Made by a program: the position numbers and the translations under genes. The notes under the pieces were generated by a model, which was given only the letters and a program-made list of their open reading frames with translations, made no database searches and was not told the origin of the DNA. Shown here piece after piece: positions 1-9,430 of a stretch of DNA of 64,000 nt. The stretch's first letter is position 1. The number at the start of each line of letters is the position of its first letter. Source of the stretch: Neorhizobium galegae (GTDB lineage Bacteria; Pseudomonadota; Alphaproteobacteria; Rhizobiales; Rhizobiaceae); NCBI RefSeq assembly GCF_021391675.1, contig NZ_CP090095.1, positions 563,501 through 627,500 on the forward strand. Direction: 5' to 3'.

Positions 1-594
1 GGCCGCTCCACTTTCATGGTGGAGATGGTCGAAACGGCCGCGATCCTTAACCAGGCGAGTGATCGTTCGCTGGTCATCCTCGATGAGATCGGCCGCGGCA
101 CCGCGACCTTCGACGGCCTGTCGATCGCCTGGGCGGCGGTCGAGCACCTGCACGAGGCGAACAGATGCCGCGGCCTCTTCGCCACCCATTTCCATGAGCT
201 GACCGTGCTTTCGGAAAAACTGAACCGGCTTTCCAACGCCACGATGCGGGTGAAGGAATGGGATGGCGAGGTGATCTTCCTGCATGAAGTCGGCCCCGGT
301 GCTGCCGATCGCTCCTACGGCATCCAGGTCGCGCGGCTTGCAGGCCTGCCCGACTCGGTGGTCGCCCGTGCCCGCGACGTGCTGACCAAGCTTGAGGATT
401 CCGACCGCAAGAACCCGGCAAGCCAGCTGATCGACGACCTGCCGCTCTTCCAGGTCGCCGTCCGGCGTGAAGAATCCAAGCGCGCCGGGCCGTCCAAGGT
501 CGAGGACGCACTGAGGGCCATCAACCCGGACGACATGACCCCCCGCGAGGCTCTGGACGCGCTTTATGCGCTGAAAAAGCAGCTCAAGGCCTAA
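1..594 (+). CDS. mutS: DNA mismatch repair protein MutS, C-terminal part (5' end outside window)
   Basis: The reading frame is open from the first base, so only the last 197 residues are present. They cover the end of the ABC-type ATPase domain of MutS, which recognises mismatches and recruits the downstream repair machinery. Visible marks are the Walker B/signature stretch [13 protein letters not shown] (about residues 27-39 of the fragment), the following ATHFHEL motif with its conserved histidines, and the C-terminal helical dimerisation tail ending in [11 protein letters not shown]. In rhizobia mutS lies close to glnD, which fits the genes downstream. The missing 5' part is simply cut by the window edge and is not a truncation. 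Confidence 0.97.
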   Translation, partial: GRSTFMVEMVETAAILNQASDRSLVILDEIGRGTATFDGLSIAWAAVEHLHEANRCRGLFATHFHELTVLSEKLNRLSNATMRVKEWDGEVIFLHEVGPGAADRSYGIQVARLAGLPDSVVARARDVLTKLEDSDRKNPASQLIDDLPLFQVAVRREESKRAGPSKVEDALRAINPDDMTPREALDALYALKKQLKA

Positions 595-650
595 CCTTCC
601 GGCAACCATCTGAAGGTACGCGATCCTGCGTTATCCACCGGTGAGGGATC

Positions 651-1787
651 GTGCCGGATCACCCTTTGGGAACCCTTGATCCGCATGGCCATTTCGGCCC
701 GGAACATGTTAATGCCTTCAGGTCATCATTCAGGCCGTTTTCACCGGGGCTCCCAGTGCTGTCCGTTCCCCTGCCTTTTCTTGCCGGCCTTGTTTTCGCG
801 CTGACGCTCTACCGCAGCCTGAAGGGTGTCGACGCGCCCGGCTCGCGTCGTTATTTTTTCGCTTTCCTTATTCTCTATGCCCTGCAGGGCGTGATCGTCG
901 GCCTGCATTTTGGCTACGGCATCAAGGCGCTCGCACCGGTCCAGCCGATCACCGCCGCAATCATGCCGCCGCTTGCCTTCCTGGCCTTCCGAGCGTTGAT
1001 GGACGAGCGCCTCGGTCAGTCCTGGCTGCACATCCTGCCGCCTCTGGCCGTTGCCGCCGCAGTCGGCTTCCTGCGCGTTCTCGTCGACCCCTTATTGCTG
1101 GTGATCTTCTTCGGCTACGGCATCGCACTCTGGCGCCTGACGCTCTTAGGTGGCGCCGACGCGATGGCGGAAGCTTCGCTTCCGCAAATGAGACCGGCGT
1201 TGCGCGCGGCCCGATTGACTGCGGGCCTGATGCTGTTCTTCGCCGTCAGCGACGCTGCACTGTCGGTCTACACCGATATCTACGGCCCAGGTGATGTGCC
1301 GTTGGCCGTCGCGATCATGAACCTGGCGGTGATCGCCGCGGTGATCGCCTACTATTTCTCACCGGATTTTTCGTCGGCCAAACCGACTGCGGCTTCGCCT
1401 TCCCTCGAGCCAACGGAAGAGGACAAGGCCACGCTATCCCGTATCGAGGCGGCTCTGGAAGACGGCGAGCTTTACAGGAGCGAGGATCTGAGCCTCGCAA
1501 AGCTTGCGCGCAGAGCAAGATTGCCTGTTCGCGATGTCTCTGTCCTCATCAATCGCGCGACGGGGCTGAATGTCTCGCAATTCGTCAACGATCGCCGTAT
1601 CGCCGAAGCCTGCCGTCTTCTGGGGGAGACCGAACGGACGGTGATCCAGGTCATGCTGGATGTCGGCTTCTCGACGAAGTCGAACTTCAACCGTGAATTC
1701 CGCCGCGTGACGGGCATGAGCCCCAAGCAATGGAGAGCCGGGGCAAGGGCCGCACAAGACGGCGGTGCGATAAAAACACGGCCTTGA
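651..1787 (+). CDS. AraC-family regulator with hydrophobic, probably membrane-embedded N-terminus
   Basis: 378 residues. Residues about 45-245 are a run of hydrophobic helices (six or seven predicted by eye), and residues about 255-365 form an AraC/XylS DNA-binding domain with two helix-turn-helix units, including the typical C-terminal motif GFSTKSNFNREFRRVTGMSPKQWR split over the second HTH. This is the architecture of membrane-bound AraC regulators, which probably sense a signal in or across the membrane. Start is a GTG at 651; there is no strong ribosome site and a later start is possible. It sits alone between mutS and glnD. The target genes are not evident from context. Confidence 0.85.
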   Translation: MPDHPLGTLDPHGHFGPEHVNAFRSSFRPFSPGLPVLSVPLPFLAGLVFALTLYRSLKGVDAPGSRRYFFAFLILYALQGVIVGLHFGYGIKALAPVQPITAAIMPPLAFLAFRALMDERLGQSWLHILPPLAVAAAVGFLRVLVDPLLLVIFFGYGIALWRLTLLGGADAMAEASLPQMRPALRAARLTAGLMLFFAVSDAALSVYTDIYGPGDVPLAVAIMNLAVIAAVIAYYFSPDFSSAKPTAASPSLEPTEEDKATLSRIEAALEDGELYRSEDLSLAKLARRARLPVRDVSVLINRATGLNVSQFVNDRRIAEACRLLGETERTVIQVMLDVGFSTKSNFNREFRRVTGMSPKQWRAGARAAQDGGAIKTRP

Positions 1788-1899
1788 ACTTCAAAGCGGG
1801 AAGCAACAACTTTGAAACGTCCGATGATGATAATCGTTGGTCAAGGTGCCTCAAAAAGATTATAGCCTCCCTCCGCAGGCCGGGCACCGGCAGGATAAC

Positions 1900-4737
1900 A
1901 TGGCCAGACACGACATCGATTTTTCTGAACTTCTCGACGTGGCCCGTCTTCGGGCCGATTGCCGGACGATCGTCAAGGACAAGGATCGCCCCCAGCTGGA
2001 ATTGCGGGCGGCGCTTCTGCCGCTGCTGCGCCGTGCAAGCGTCGAGGGCCGCGAAAAGGCCCGCCAGCTTCTCTCCAAAGACGGTAGCGGGCTGAATTGC
2101 GCCCGCCGCATCTCCTGGCTCCAGGACCAGCTGATCCGCGTTCTCTACGAGACGATTGCCGAAGGTCTCTATAGCGAGGGCACGGATATCGCCGTGGCGG
2201 CCGTCGGCGGTTACGGCCGCGATACGCTGGCGCCCGGTTCGGACATCGATCTCCTGTTCCTGCTGCCCCCCCGAAATACCGAGACCATGCGCAAGGCCGT
2301 CGAGTTCCTGCTCTATGTGCTGTGGGACATGGGTTTCAAGGTCGGCCATGCGACCCGTACCGTTGAAGAATGCATCCGTCTCTCCAAGACGGACATGACG
2401 ATCCGCACCGCCATTCTCGAAAGCCGCTACATCTGCGGCAGCGAGGCGCTGGTGAACGACCTCGAGAGCCGTTTCGACAAGGAAATCGTCGCCGATACCG
2501 GGCCGGAATTCATCGCCGCCAAGCTTGCGGAGCGCGACAACCGCCACGAGAAGGCCGGCGATACGCGCTATCTGGTCGAGCCGAACGTCAAGGAAGGCAA
2601 GGGCGGCCTGCGCGACCTCCATACGCTCTTCTGGATCGCCAAATATTACTACCGGGTCCGCGAGACGACCGAACTGGTGAAGCTCGGCGTTCTCTCCCGC
2701 GAGGAAGCACGCTCGTTCGAGAAGGCCGATGATTTCCTCTGGGCGGTGCGCTGCCAGATGCATTTCCTCACCGGCAAGGCCGAGGAGCGTCTGTCCTTCG
2801 ACATCCAGCGCGAGATTGCCGAAAGCCTCGGTTACCACTCGCGCCCCGGCCTTTCCGCCGTCGAACGCTTCATGAAGCACTACTTTCTCGTCTCGAAGAA
2901 TGTCGGCGATCTGACCCGCATTCTCTGCGCCGCGCTGGAGGAGCAGCAGGCGAAGGCCGCCCCCGGCCTCACCAACCGCGTCATCTCGCGCTTCACCAAG
3001 CGTCTCCACAAGATCCCCGGCACCGTGGAATTCGTCGTGGACCGCGGCCGCATCACGCTTGCCGATCCGAACGTCTTCAAGCGCGATCCGGTCAATATCA
3101 TCCGCTTCTTCCACGTGGCCGATATCAACGGGCTGGAGCTCCATCCCGATGCGCTGAAGCGCATGACCCGCTCGCTTGCGCTGATCGACAACGATGTGCG
3201 CGAGAACGAGGAGGCCAACCGGCTTTTCCTCTCCATGCTGACCTCGAGGCGTGACCCTGCGCTGATGCTGCGCCGGATGAACGAGGCGGGCGTGCTCGGC
3301 CGCTTCATTCCGGAATTCGGCAAGGTCGTCGCGATGATGCAGTTCAACATGTATCATCATTATACCGTCGACGAGCATCTGATCCGCTCGGTCGACGCGC
3401 TGTCGGAAGTGGACAAGGGCAAGGCCGCCGACATCCACCCGCTCGCCAACAAGGTGATGCCGAGCGTCGAAGAGCGCGAGGCGCTTTACGTCGCCGTGCT
3501 CCTGCACGATGTTGCCAAGGGTCGCCAGGAGGATCATTCGATCGCCGGCGCCCGCATCGCCCGCAAGCTCTGCCCGCGTCTCGGCCTCAACGCCAAGCAG
3601 ACCGAACTCGTCGTCTGGTTGATCGAAGTGCATCTCCTGATGTCGATGACCGCCCAGACCCGCGACCTGCACGACCGCAAGACGATCACCGATTTCGCCG
3701 AGAAGGTGCAGTCGATGGACCGGCTGAAGATGCTGCTGATCCTGACGATATGCGATATCCGCGCCGTCGGCCCGGGTGTGTGGAACGGTTGGAAGGGCCA
3801 GCTGCTGCGCACGCTCTATTACGAGACCGAACTGCTGCTCTCGGGCGGTTTCTCCGAGGTATCGCGCAAGGAGCGCGCCAAGGTCGCCGAAGAGGAGCTC
3901 TTCAAGGCATTGGCCGAGTGGAGCGCCAAGGACCGCCGTACCTATTCGAAACTGCACTACCAGCCTTACCTCCTGTCGGTCTCGCTGGAAGATCAGGTCC
4001 GTCACACGAAGTTCATCCGCGATACCGATAAGGCAGGCCAGGCGCTCGCCACGATGGTGCGGACGGACAGTTTTCACGCCATTACCGAGATCACGGTCCT
4101 CGCGCCGGACCATCCGCGCCTGTTGTCGATCATCGCCGGCGCCTGCGCCGCAGCGGGCGCCAACATTGCCGATGCCCAGATCTTCACGACCTCCGACGGC
4201 CGGGCGCTCGACACCATTCTGATCAACCGGGAATTCCCGGTGGACGAGGACGAATTGCGCCGCGCCGGCACGATCAGCCGGATGATCGAGGACGTGCTGT
4301 CGGGCAAGAAGCGCCTGCCGGAAGTCATTGCGACGCGCGCCAAGTCTCGCAAGCGTAACAAGACTTTCACCATTCCGCCGTCGGTCATTCTCTCGAACGG
4401 CCTGTCGAACAAGTTCACGGTCATCGAGGTGGAATGCCTCGACCGCACCGGCCTGCTTGCGGACATCACCGCCGTGCTCGCCGATCTCTCGCTCGACATT
4501 CATTCGGCGCGCATCACCACCTTCGGCGAAAAGGTCATCGATACCTTCTATGTCACCGATCTCGTCGGCCAGAAGGTCGTGAACGAGAACCGCCAGGGTA
4601 ATATCGCGGCGCGGCTGAAGGCTGTGATGTCCGAGCAGGAGGACGAACTGAGGAGCGGCATGCCGATGGGCATGATCGCGCCGGCCCCCAACCCGGACCA
4701 GGCGTCCCAGCCGCGCAAGTCCAAGGCCAGCGTATGA
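1900..4737 (+). CDS. glnD: Bifunctional uridylyltransferase/uridylyl-removing enzyme GlnD
   Basis: 945 residues. GlnD senses glutamine and adds or removes UMP on PII proteins (GlnB/GlnK), the central nitrogen switch. The nucleotidyltransferase domain shows [15 protein letters not shown] (from about residue 103) with the catalytic Asp pair. An HD hydrolase domain carries [13 protein letters not shown] near residue 535. Two ACT domains follow at about 724-800 and 835-915, with the second opening [16 protein letters not shown]. The frame is open from a TTG at 1837, but ATG 1900 is preceded by AGGA at a good distance and gives the usual family N-terminus (MARHDIDF...), so it was chosen. All domains are intact. 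Confidence 0.97.
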   Translation: MARHDIDFSELLDVARLRADCRTIVKDKDRPQLELRAALLPLLRRASVEGREKARQLLSKDGSGLNCARRISWLQDQLIRVLYETIAEGLYSEGTDIAVAAVGGYGRDTLAPGSDIDLLFLLPPRNTETMRKAVEFLLYVLWDMGFKVGHATRTVEECIRLSKTDMTIRTAILESRYICGSEALVNDLESRFDKEIVADTGPEFIAAKLAERDNRHEKAGDTRYLVEPNVKEGKGGLRDLHTLFWIAKYYYRVRETTELVKLGVLSREEARSFEKADDFLWAVRCQMHFLTGKAEERLSFDIQREIAESLGYHSRPGLSAVERFMKHYFLVSKNVGDLTRILCAALEEQQAKAAPGLTNRVISRFTKRLHKIPGTVEFVVDRGRITLADPNVFKRDPVNIIRFFHVADINGLELHPDALKRMTRSLALIDNDVRENEEANRLFLSMLTSRRDPALMLRRMNEAGVLGRFIPEFGKVVAMMQFNMYHHYTVDEHLIRSVDALSEVDKGKAADIHPLANKVMPSVEEREALYVAVLLHDVAKGRQEDHSIAGARIARKLCPRLGLNAKQTELVVWLIEVHLLMSMTAQTRDLHDRKTITDFAEKVQSMDRLKMLLILTICDIRAVGPGVWNGWKGQLLRTLYYETELLLSGGFSEVSRKERAKVAEEELFKALAEWSAKDRRTYSKLHYQPYLLSVSLEDQVRHTKFIRDTDKAGQALATMVRTDSFHAITEITVLAPDHPRLLSIIAGACAAAGANIADAQIFTTSDGRALDTILINREFPVDEDELRRAGTISRMIEDVLSGKKRLPEVIATRAKSRKRNKTFTIPPSVILSNGLSNKFTVIEVECLDRTGLLADITAVLADLSLDIHSARITTFGEKVIDTFYVTDLVGQKVVNENRQGNIAARLKAVMSEQEDELRSGMPMGMIAPAPNPDQASQPRKSKASV

Positions 4738-4761
4738 GGCGCGTCTGATGAGCCTTTCCCG

Positions 4762-6330
4762 ATGAGCCTAGTCCGGAAATTCGCGACAGTCGGCGGAGCG
4801 ACCCTCGGCAGCCGGATTTTCGGTTTTGCGCGCGAGACCTTCATGGCCGCGGCACTCGGCACCGGCCCGATGGCCGACGTCTTTTACGCAGCCTTCCGCT
4901 TTCCGAACCTGTTTCGTCGGCTGTTTGCCGAGGGCGCCTTCAACGCCGCCTTCGTGCCATTGTTTTCGAAAGAGATCGAGGCGAACGGCGTCGAGGGCGC
5001 CAAGCGCTTTTCGGAAGAGGTTTTCGGCGTTCTCTTCTCTGCCTTGATGATCATCACCATCATAATGGAACTGATGATGCCATGGCTGGTGGAATGGATC
5101 ATCGCACCGGGTTTCGCCGACGATCCCGAAAAGACCTCCATCACCGTCCGTTTGGCAGTGGTGATGTTCCCCTATCTGATGTGCATGTCGCTGACGGCGA
5201 TGATGAGCGGCATGCTCAACTCGCTGCATCACTTCTTCGCGGCCGCAATCGCCCCGGTCTTCCTGAACGTGGTGATGATCGGGGCGCTGCTCTATGGCCT
5301 CTGGATCCATGCCGATCCGTTGACCATCGCCTGGTATCTCTCCTGGAGCGTTCTAGCCGCCGGCATCCTGCAGCTTGCGGTGGTCTATGCCGGTGTGCGC
5401 CATGCCGGCATCAACATCGGCTTCCGCCGCCCCAGGATGACGCCGAACGTCAAGCGCCTCCTCGTGCTTGCAGTGCCTGCGGCCGTCACCGGCGGCATCA
5501 CCCAGATCAACCAGATCATCGGCCAGGCGATCGCGTCCGGCAAGGAAGGCGCGATCGCCGCCCTCCAATATGCCGACCGCATCTACCAGCTTCCCCTTGG
5601 GGTGGTCGGCGTCGCCGTCGGCGTCGTGCTCCTGCCGGAGCTTGCCCGCGCCTTGAAAGGTGGGCACCTCAAGGAAGCCGCCAATACCCAGAACCGCTCG
5701 ATCGAATTCGTGCTGTTCCTGACCCTGCCGGCCGCCGCCGGTCTCTGGATCCTGTCCGACGCGATCATCCGCGTGCTCTATGAGCGTGGCGCCTTCTCGG
5801 CTGAAAATACCTCGATCGTCGCCGCCATCCTCGCGATCTACGGCATCGGCCTGCCGGGCTTCGTGTTGATCAAGGCGCTGCAACCCGGTTTCTACGCCCG
5901 CGAGGACACCAAGACGCCGATGCGCTTCACCATGCTCTCGGTCGTCATCAATTCGGGCCTGGCGATCTCGCTTTTCCCGCTGATCGCCGAGCGTGGCATC
6001 GCGACGGCGGAAGCTGCGGCCGGCTGGACCAATACGGTGCTGTTGTTCACGACGCTGGTCTGGCGCGGTCATCTGACCTGGGAATGGGCGCTTGCGAAAC
6101 GCACGGCTCTGCTGCTCGTCTCGACCGGCATCATGTCCGCAGCGCTCATCTATGCGCTCCGGTATGCTGGGCCGTGGCTGACCCCGGATGCCTTGCTGAT
6201 CCATCAGGTCGCAGCGCTCGCCTGCCTGCTCGTCCTGGCGATGGCCATCTATTTCGCCTGCGCCTTCCTGATCGGCGGCGCCGACATCGGCATGATACGC
6301 CGGAACATCAAGCGGAAACCGAAGGCCTAG
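4762..6330 (+). CDS. murJ: Lipid II flippase MurJ (MviN)
   Basis: 522 residues, almost wholly made of transmembrane helices (about 14 expected for the MOP/MATE-like MurJ fold). It flips lipid-linked peptidoglycan precursor to the periplasm. The N-terminus has the MurJ signature GSRIFGFARE and FRLFAEGAFNAAFVP-like sequence (FRRLFAEGAFNAAFVPLF at about 52-69) with the conserved arginines. It starts 24 bases after glnD, and the two are probably cotranscribed. The sequence just upstream holds a near copy of the start (ATGAGCCTTTCCCG then ATGAGCCTAGTCCG); the second ATG is the in-frame one. The stop codon lies within CTAG shared with the convergent gene. Confidence 0.96.
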   Translation: MSLVRKFATVGGATLGSRIFGFARETFMAAALGTGPMADVFYAAFRFPNLFRRLFAEGAFNAAFVPLFSKEIEANGVEGAKRFSEEVFGVLFSALMIITIIMELMMPWLVEWIIAPGFADDPEKTSITVRLAVVMFPYLMCMSLTAMMSGMLNSLHHFFAAAIAPVFLNVVMIGALLYGLWIHADPLTIAWYLSWSVLAAGILQLAVVYAGVRHAGINIGFRRPRMTPNVKRLLVLAVPAAVTGGITQINQIIGQAIASGKEGAIAALQYADRIYQLPLGVVGVAVGVVLLPELARALKGGHLKEAANTQNRSIEFVLFLTLPAAAGLWILSDAIIRVLYERGAFSAENTSIVAAILAIYGIGLPGFVLIKALQPGFYAREDTKTPMRFTMLSVVINSGLAISLFPLIAERGIATAEAAAGWTNTVLLFTTLVWRGHLTWEWALAKRTALLLVSTGIMSAALIYALRYAGPWLTPDALLIHQVAALACLLVLAMAIYFACAFLIGGADIGMIRRNIKRKPKA

Positions 6331-6767
6331 CCTCGCTTGCGTCGCCCGCAATAGGCCCATTGGCGTTTTGGCCCGACATCCACATGCACGATGCCGTTGC
6401 AATACCGGCCGATGCCGCCAATGCCCGGCGCGCTGGCTGCTGCTGCGAGGATGGTTCGCTCCGACACGCCCGGCACCCGGATATCCGCCGCATAACAATG
6501 ACTGTGCTGCGATCTTCCGGAATGCGGCCGGTGCCCTGACGTGACCATCGGCTTGTGGCCGGTCTTCTGCGCGATATGCGCAAGGATGGCTCCCAGCTTT
6601 TCTGGGAAACAGCTCGTACGAACGCTGATCCGCTGCACGGTGAAGAAGGCCGAGTAATCGTGCTTGAAGGACGTGCTTCGGCGTTTGTGGTTTTCGCCGG
6701 CTTCGGCGGTGACATTGAGCCCCAGCGTCAGAAGGCAGGTAAGCGCGATGCGAAATATGTTGCGCAT
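6327..6767 (-). CDS. Secreted peptidase M15-like (DUF882/YcbK-type) protein
   Basis: 146 residues. An N-terminal signal peptide (about 23 residues, ending near TAEAGE) is followed by a zinc-peptidase M15_3/YcbK-like fold. Visible metal-site motifs are SGHRPHSGRSQHSHCYAADI (conserved H and D) and a later HVDVG. These are the D-Ala-D-Ala carboxypeptidase/endopeptidase-type ligands, so a periplasmic role on peptidoglycan is likely. Open frame extends to 6848 but ATG 6767 is preceded by GGGGGAT at good spacing and begins the signal peptide. It converges with murJ, and the two stop codons overlap in the tetranucleotide CTAG at 6327-6330. The substrate is not known from sequence. Confidence 0.85.
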   Translation of the reverse strand: MRNIFRIALTCLLTLGLNVTAEAGENHKRRSTSFKHDYSAFFTVQRISVRTSCFPEKLGAILAHIAQKTGHKPMVTSGHRPHSGRSQHSHCYAADIRVPGVSERTILAAAASAPGIGGIGRYCNGIVHVDVGPKRQWAYCGRRKRG

Positions 6768-7139
6768 GATATCCCCCGAGGACAGACCGTGTCGTTCATG
6801 ACCGGTTAACCGTGGTACGCCTGGGTATTTCCTTTTCAAAAAGGGCATGAATAAGGAGATTTTTGCTCGGAAATGGGATTATAGCTGCCTAAAAGACTAA
6901 CATTCATTAATCTATTCGGAGAGGCATAGAGAAAAATTTTGCCTTTAGGCGTATTGACTTAGGACTTGTACGCCTAATGAGGTAGGCGTTTCGTGGCCCT
7001 ACCTCGAATGATATGTGGACCGCTCTTTTGTCGCTGTAGTGCTTCGCGAGGCCTCTTGAAATGGAGCTCCTCGCTCCGCCAAAACCACCCCGGCCGACAA
7101 TCTGCGGACGGCTAAATCACTCGAATCCGGAGTTTCCGC
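6768..7139. other. 372-base intergenic region, locally A+T-rich, with inverted repeats
   Basis: The stretch between the divergent M15-like and VOC genes is clearly more A+T-rich at about 6840-6965 than its surroundings. It contains the 10-base palindrome CGGTTAACCG (6803-6812) and the 9-base inverted repeat TTAGGCGTA/TACGCCTAA (6945-6953 and 6969-6977), with another TAGGCG at 6983-6988. It should hold promoters for both genes, but no clear sigma-70 pair is evident. No supported gene was seen in it. Confidence 0.6.
6945..6988. promoter_or_regulatory. Operator-like inverted repeat TTAGGCGTA-N15-TACGCCTAA plus half site
   Basis: Perfect 9-base arms are separated by 15 bases, and a third copy of TAGGCG follows six bases later. 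The spacer begins with TTGACT (6954-6959), which could be a -35 element. The arrangement suggests a protein-binding site for the VOC gene at 7140 or the divergent peptidase gene. No regulator gene lies beside it, so the binding protein is unknown. Confidence 0.4.
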
Positions 7140-7547
7140 ATGCCCGTCCAATCGCTGTTTCTCGTGGCCCTGATCGTCGACGACTACGATCGAGCGAAGG
7201 ATTTTTATTGCGGCGTGCTCGGCTTCGAATGCCTGGAGGACAGCGTGCAGCCGGAGGGCAAGCGCTGGGTCGTTGTGAAGCCGAAGGGCGGCGAGGGCGC
7301 GGCCCTGTTGCTGGCTACGGCCGCCACCGACACGCAGAAGGCTGCGATCGGCAACCAGACCGGCGGCCGGGTTGGCTTTTTCCTGAAGACGGACGATTTT
7401 GCCCGCGACCACGCCGCCATGAGCGCCAAGGGCGTCCGGTTCCTCGAAGAGCCGCGGCACGAAGTTTACGGCTCGGTGGCGGTGTTTGCCGATCCTTACG
7501 GCAACACCTGGGATCTGATTGAACACGCGGTTTCCGCGGCCTCTTGA
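7140..7547 (+). CDS. VOC-superfamily (glyoxalase/bleomycin-resistance-like) protein
   Basis: 135 residues with the beta-alpha-beta-beta-beta repeat of the vicinal oxygen chelate fold. It begins SLFLVALIVDDYDRAKDFY, has a middle GFFLK-like strand (VGFFLKTDDF), and ends VFADPYGNTWDLIEH, the typical C-terminal metal-ligand region. Members bind small molecules or metals as lyases, dioxygenases or resistance proteins, and the exact role cannot be told. ATG 7140 follows CGGAGTTTCCGC, a reasonable ribosome site. It stands alone between an A+T-rich region with an operator-like repeat and trpS. Confidence 0.85.
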   Translation: MPVQSLFLVALIVDDYDRAKDFYCGVLGFECLEDSVQPEGKRWVVVKPKGGEGAALLLATAATDTQKAAIGNQTGGRVGFFLKTDDFARDHAAMSAKGVRFLEEPRHEVYGSVAVFADPYGNTWDLIEHAVSAAS

Positions 7548-7635
7548 TCCTCCGCGCTTCGCCGTGCATAAGCCCGCGCGTTAGCAACATGACCCTTCGG
7601 GTCTGGGGCCCTCCACCAGCCTAATTGAGGACGAT

Positions 7636-8700
7636 ATGAACACCTTCAAGCCGCTTGTCTTTTCCGGCGTCCAGCCGACCGGCAATCTCCATCTCGGCAA
7701 CTACCTCGGCGCGATCCGCAAATTCGTGGCGCTGCAGGAAAACAACGACTGCATCTATTGCGTCGTCGACCTGCATGCGATCACCGCCCAGCTTGTCCAT
7801 GACGACCTGCAGGGGCAGATCCGCTCGATCGCCGCCGCCTTCATCGCTTCGGGTATCGATCCGAAGAAACATATCGTTTTCAACCAGTCGGCCGTGCCGC
7901 AGCATGCGGAACTCGCCTGGATCTTCAATTGCGTCGCCCGCATCGGCTGGATGAACCGCATGACCCAGTTCAAGGACAAGGCCGGCAAGGACCGCGAGAA
8001 CGCCTCGCTCGGCCTGCTCGCCTATCCGAGCCTGATGGCTGCCGACATTCTCGTCTATCGCGCCACCCACGTGCCGGTCGGCGACGACCAGAAGCAGCAC
8101 CTGGAACTCGCCCGCGATATCGCCCAGAAGTTCAACATCGACTTCCAGGAGAAGATCCGCGCCGCCGGCACCGGCGTCGATATGGTCGTCGGAGAGGAGC
8201 CGATCCATGGCTTCTTCCCGCTGGTCGAGCCGCTGATCGAGGGGCCGGCGCCGCGCGTCATGTCGTTGCGTGACGGCACCAAGAAGATGTCGAAATCCGA
8301 CCCGTCGGATCTGTCGCGCATCAACCTGATGGACGAGCCGGAAGAGATCGCCAAGAAGATCCGCAAGGCCAAGACCGATCCGGAGGGCCTGCCGAGCGAA
8401 CTCGAAGGCCTCAAGGGCCGTCCGGAAGCCGACAACCTGGTCGGCATCTATGCAGCCCTTGCCGACAGGAGCAAGGCCGACGTTCTCGCCGAATATGGCG
8501 GCCAGCAGTTCTCGGTCTTCAAACCCGCTCTCGCCGACCTCGCCGTGCACGTGCTTTCGCCGATCACGTCCGAAATGCGCCGCCTGATGGACGACACGAC
8601 CCATATCGATGCCATCCTCAAGGATGGTGGCGAGCGCGCCCGCGCCCGTGCTCAAAAGGTCATGGGAGACGTCTTCGACATCGTCGGTTTCCTGCGCTGA
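7636..8700 (+). CDS. trpS: Tryptophan--tRNA ligase
   Basis: 354 residues, class Ic aminoacyl-tRNA synthetase that charges tRNA-Trp. The HIGH-like motif GNLHLGN is near residue 16 and the KMSKS loop is KKMSKS at 216-221. The tryptophan-site residues typical of bacterial TrpRS are present in order ([19 protein letters not shown]). ATG 7636 follows GAGGACGAT. The length is slightly above the E. coli enzyme (334), as usual in rhizobia. A strong terminator follows at 8739-8774, so transcription probably ends here. Confidence 0.97.
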   Translation: MNTFKPLVFSGVQPTGNLHLGNYLGAIRKFVALQENNDCIYCVVDLHAITAQLVHDDLQGQIRSIAAAFIASGIDPKKHIVFNQSAVPQHAELAWIFNCVARIGWMNRMTQFKDKAGKDRENASLGLLAYPSLMAADILVYRATHVPVGDDQKQHLELARDIAQKFNIDFQEKIRAAGTGVDMVVGEEPIHGFFPLVEPLIEGPAPRVMSLRDGTKKMSKSDPSDLSRINLMDEPEEIAKKIRKAKTDPEGLPSELEGLKGRPEADNLVGIYAALADRSKADVLAEYGGQQFSVFKPALADLAVHVLSPITSEMRRLMDDTTHIDAILKDGGERARARAQKVMGDVFDIVGFLR

Positions 8701-8738
8701 GATCATCGGCGCCTTTCGAGTCACGCAAAGATTGCATA

Positions 8739-8774
8739 CCCGTCACGACATTCGTGGCGGGTTTTCATTTTTTT
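8739..8774 (+). terminator. Rho-independent terminator after trpS
   Basis: CCCGTCACGA (8739-8748), loop CAT, then TCGTGGCGGG (8752-8761) form a 10-pair stem with one G-U pair, followed at once by TTTTCATTTTTTT. Confidence 0.9.
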
Positions 8775-8835
8775 CGGTTGGTATAAGTTCCGCATCACGA
8801 CTGCTTGGGTCGTCTACGTGCGAAGGAGGGGCGGC

Positions 8836-9315
8836 ATGGTATCGAAACGGCTTTCGCGACTTGAAGGGCACCGGCGCAAGTTCATGGCGGTCATCGACGG
8901 CACGCCGGAATGTGAAAAGGCGGTTCATTACGCGGGGCGCCGCGCCAAGAACTCCAACGGCGGTCTCGTCCTGCTTTTCGTCATTCCCGAGGGCGATTTC
9001 CAGCAATGGCTGGGCGTCGAGCAGATCATGCGTGCTGAGGCCCGCGAAGAGGCGGATGCGGTGATGGCCAAGGCCGCCCAGAAGGTGCGCGAGACGATCG
9101 GTATCGATCCGGAAATCGTCATCCGCGAAGGTAACGCCAGCGAACAGATCATCCAGCTGGTCGAGGAAGACCGCGATATCGCGGTCCTCGTCCTGGCGGC
9201 CGGCTCCACTAAGGAAGGGCCGGGACCCCTGGTGTCCGCCGTTGCCGCCTTCCCGATTCCCGTCACCGTGCTGCCCGACACGCTGACGGCCGAGGAAATT
9301 GACGCGCTGGCATGA
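8836..9315 (+). CDS. Universal stress protein, UspA family
   Basis: 159 residues. It has the UspA Rossmann-like fold: KFMAVIDGTPECEKAVHYA at the N-terminus, GNASEQIIQLVEEDRDIAVLVLAAG in the middle, and a late glycine-rich segment with GPGPLVSA that stands where ATP-binding Usps have G-2x-G-9x-G. Usps are cytoplasmic stress-survival proteins of varied function. An upstream GTG at 8818 is in frame, but ATG 8836 has GGAGG just before it and is preferred. It stands alone between the trpS terminator and the nfu gene. Confidence 0.9.
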   Translation: MVSKRLSRLEGHRRKFMAVIDGTPECEKAVHYAGRRAKNSNGGLVLLFVIPEGDFQQWLGVEQIMRAEAREEADAVMAKAAQKVRETIGIDPEIVIREGNASEQIIQLVEEDRDIAVLVLAAGSTKEGPGPLVSAVAAFPIPVTVLPDTLTAEEIDALA

Positions 9316-9430
9316 TTGCGGACTTGATCTTGCGCAGGCAAAGGAGCACTTGAACGAAAAGCTGATACGGCTTATCTTCTTTTGAAGAGTTCTAAATTTG
9401 CGAGGGGCGCCGTGCCCCAGGAGAGACGAG

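Noticed and set aside
1687..4503. 938-codon open frame antisense to glnD
   Set aside because: It mirrors the strong G/C codon bias of glnD, resembles no known family and is rich in shadow-type residues. GlnD itself is certain.
6847..6900. 17-codon open frame in the A+T-rich gap
   Set aside because: Too short, with no homology or conserved neighbour to support translation.
7591..7603. GACCC-TTC-GGGTC hairpin as terminator after the VOC gene
   Set aside because: Short stem and no T run follows.
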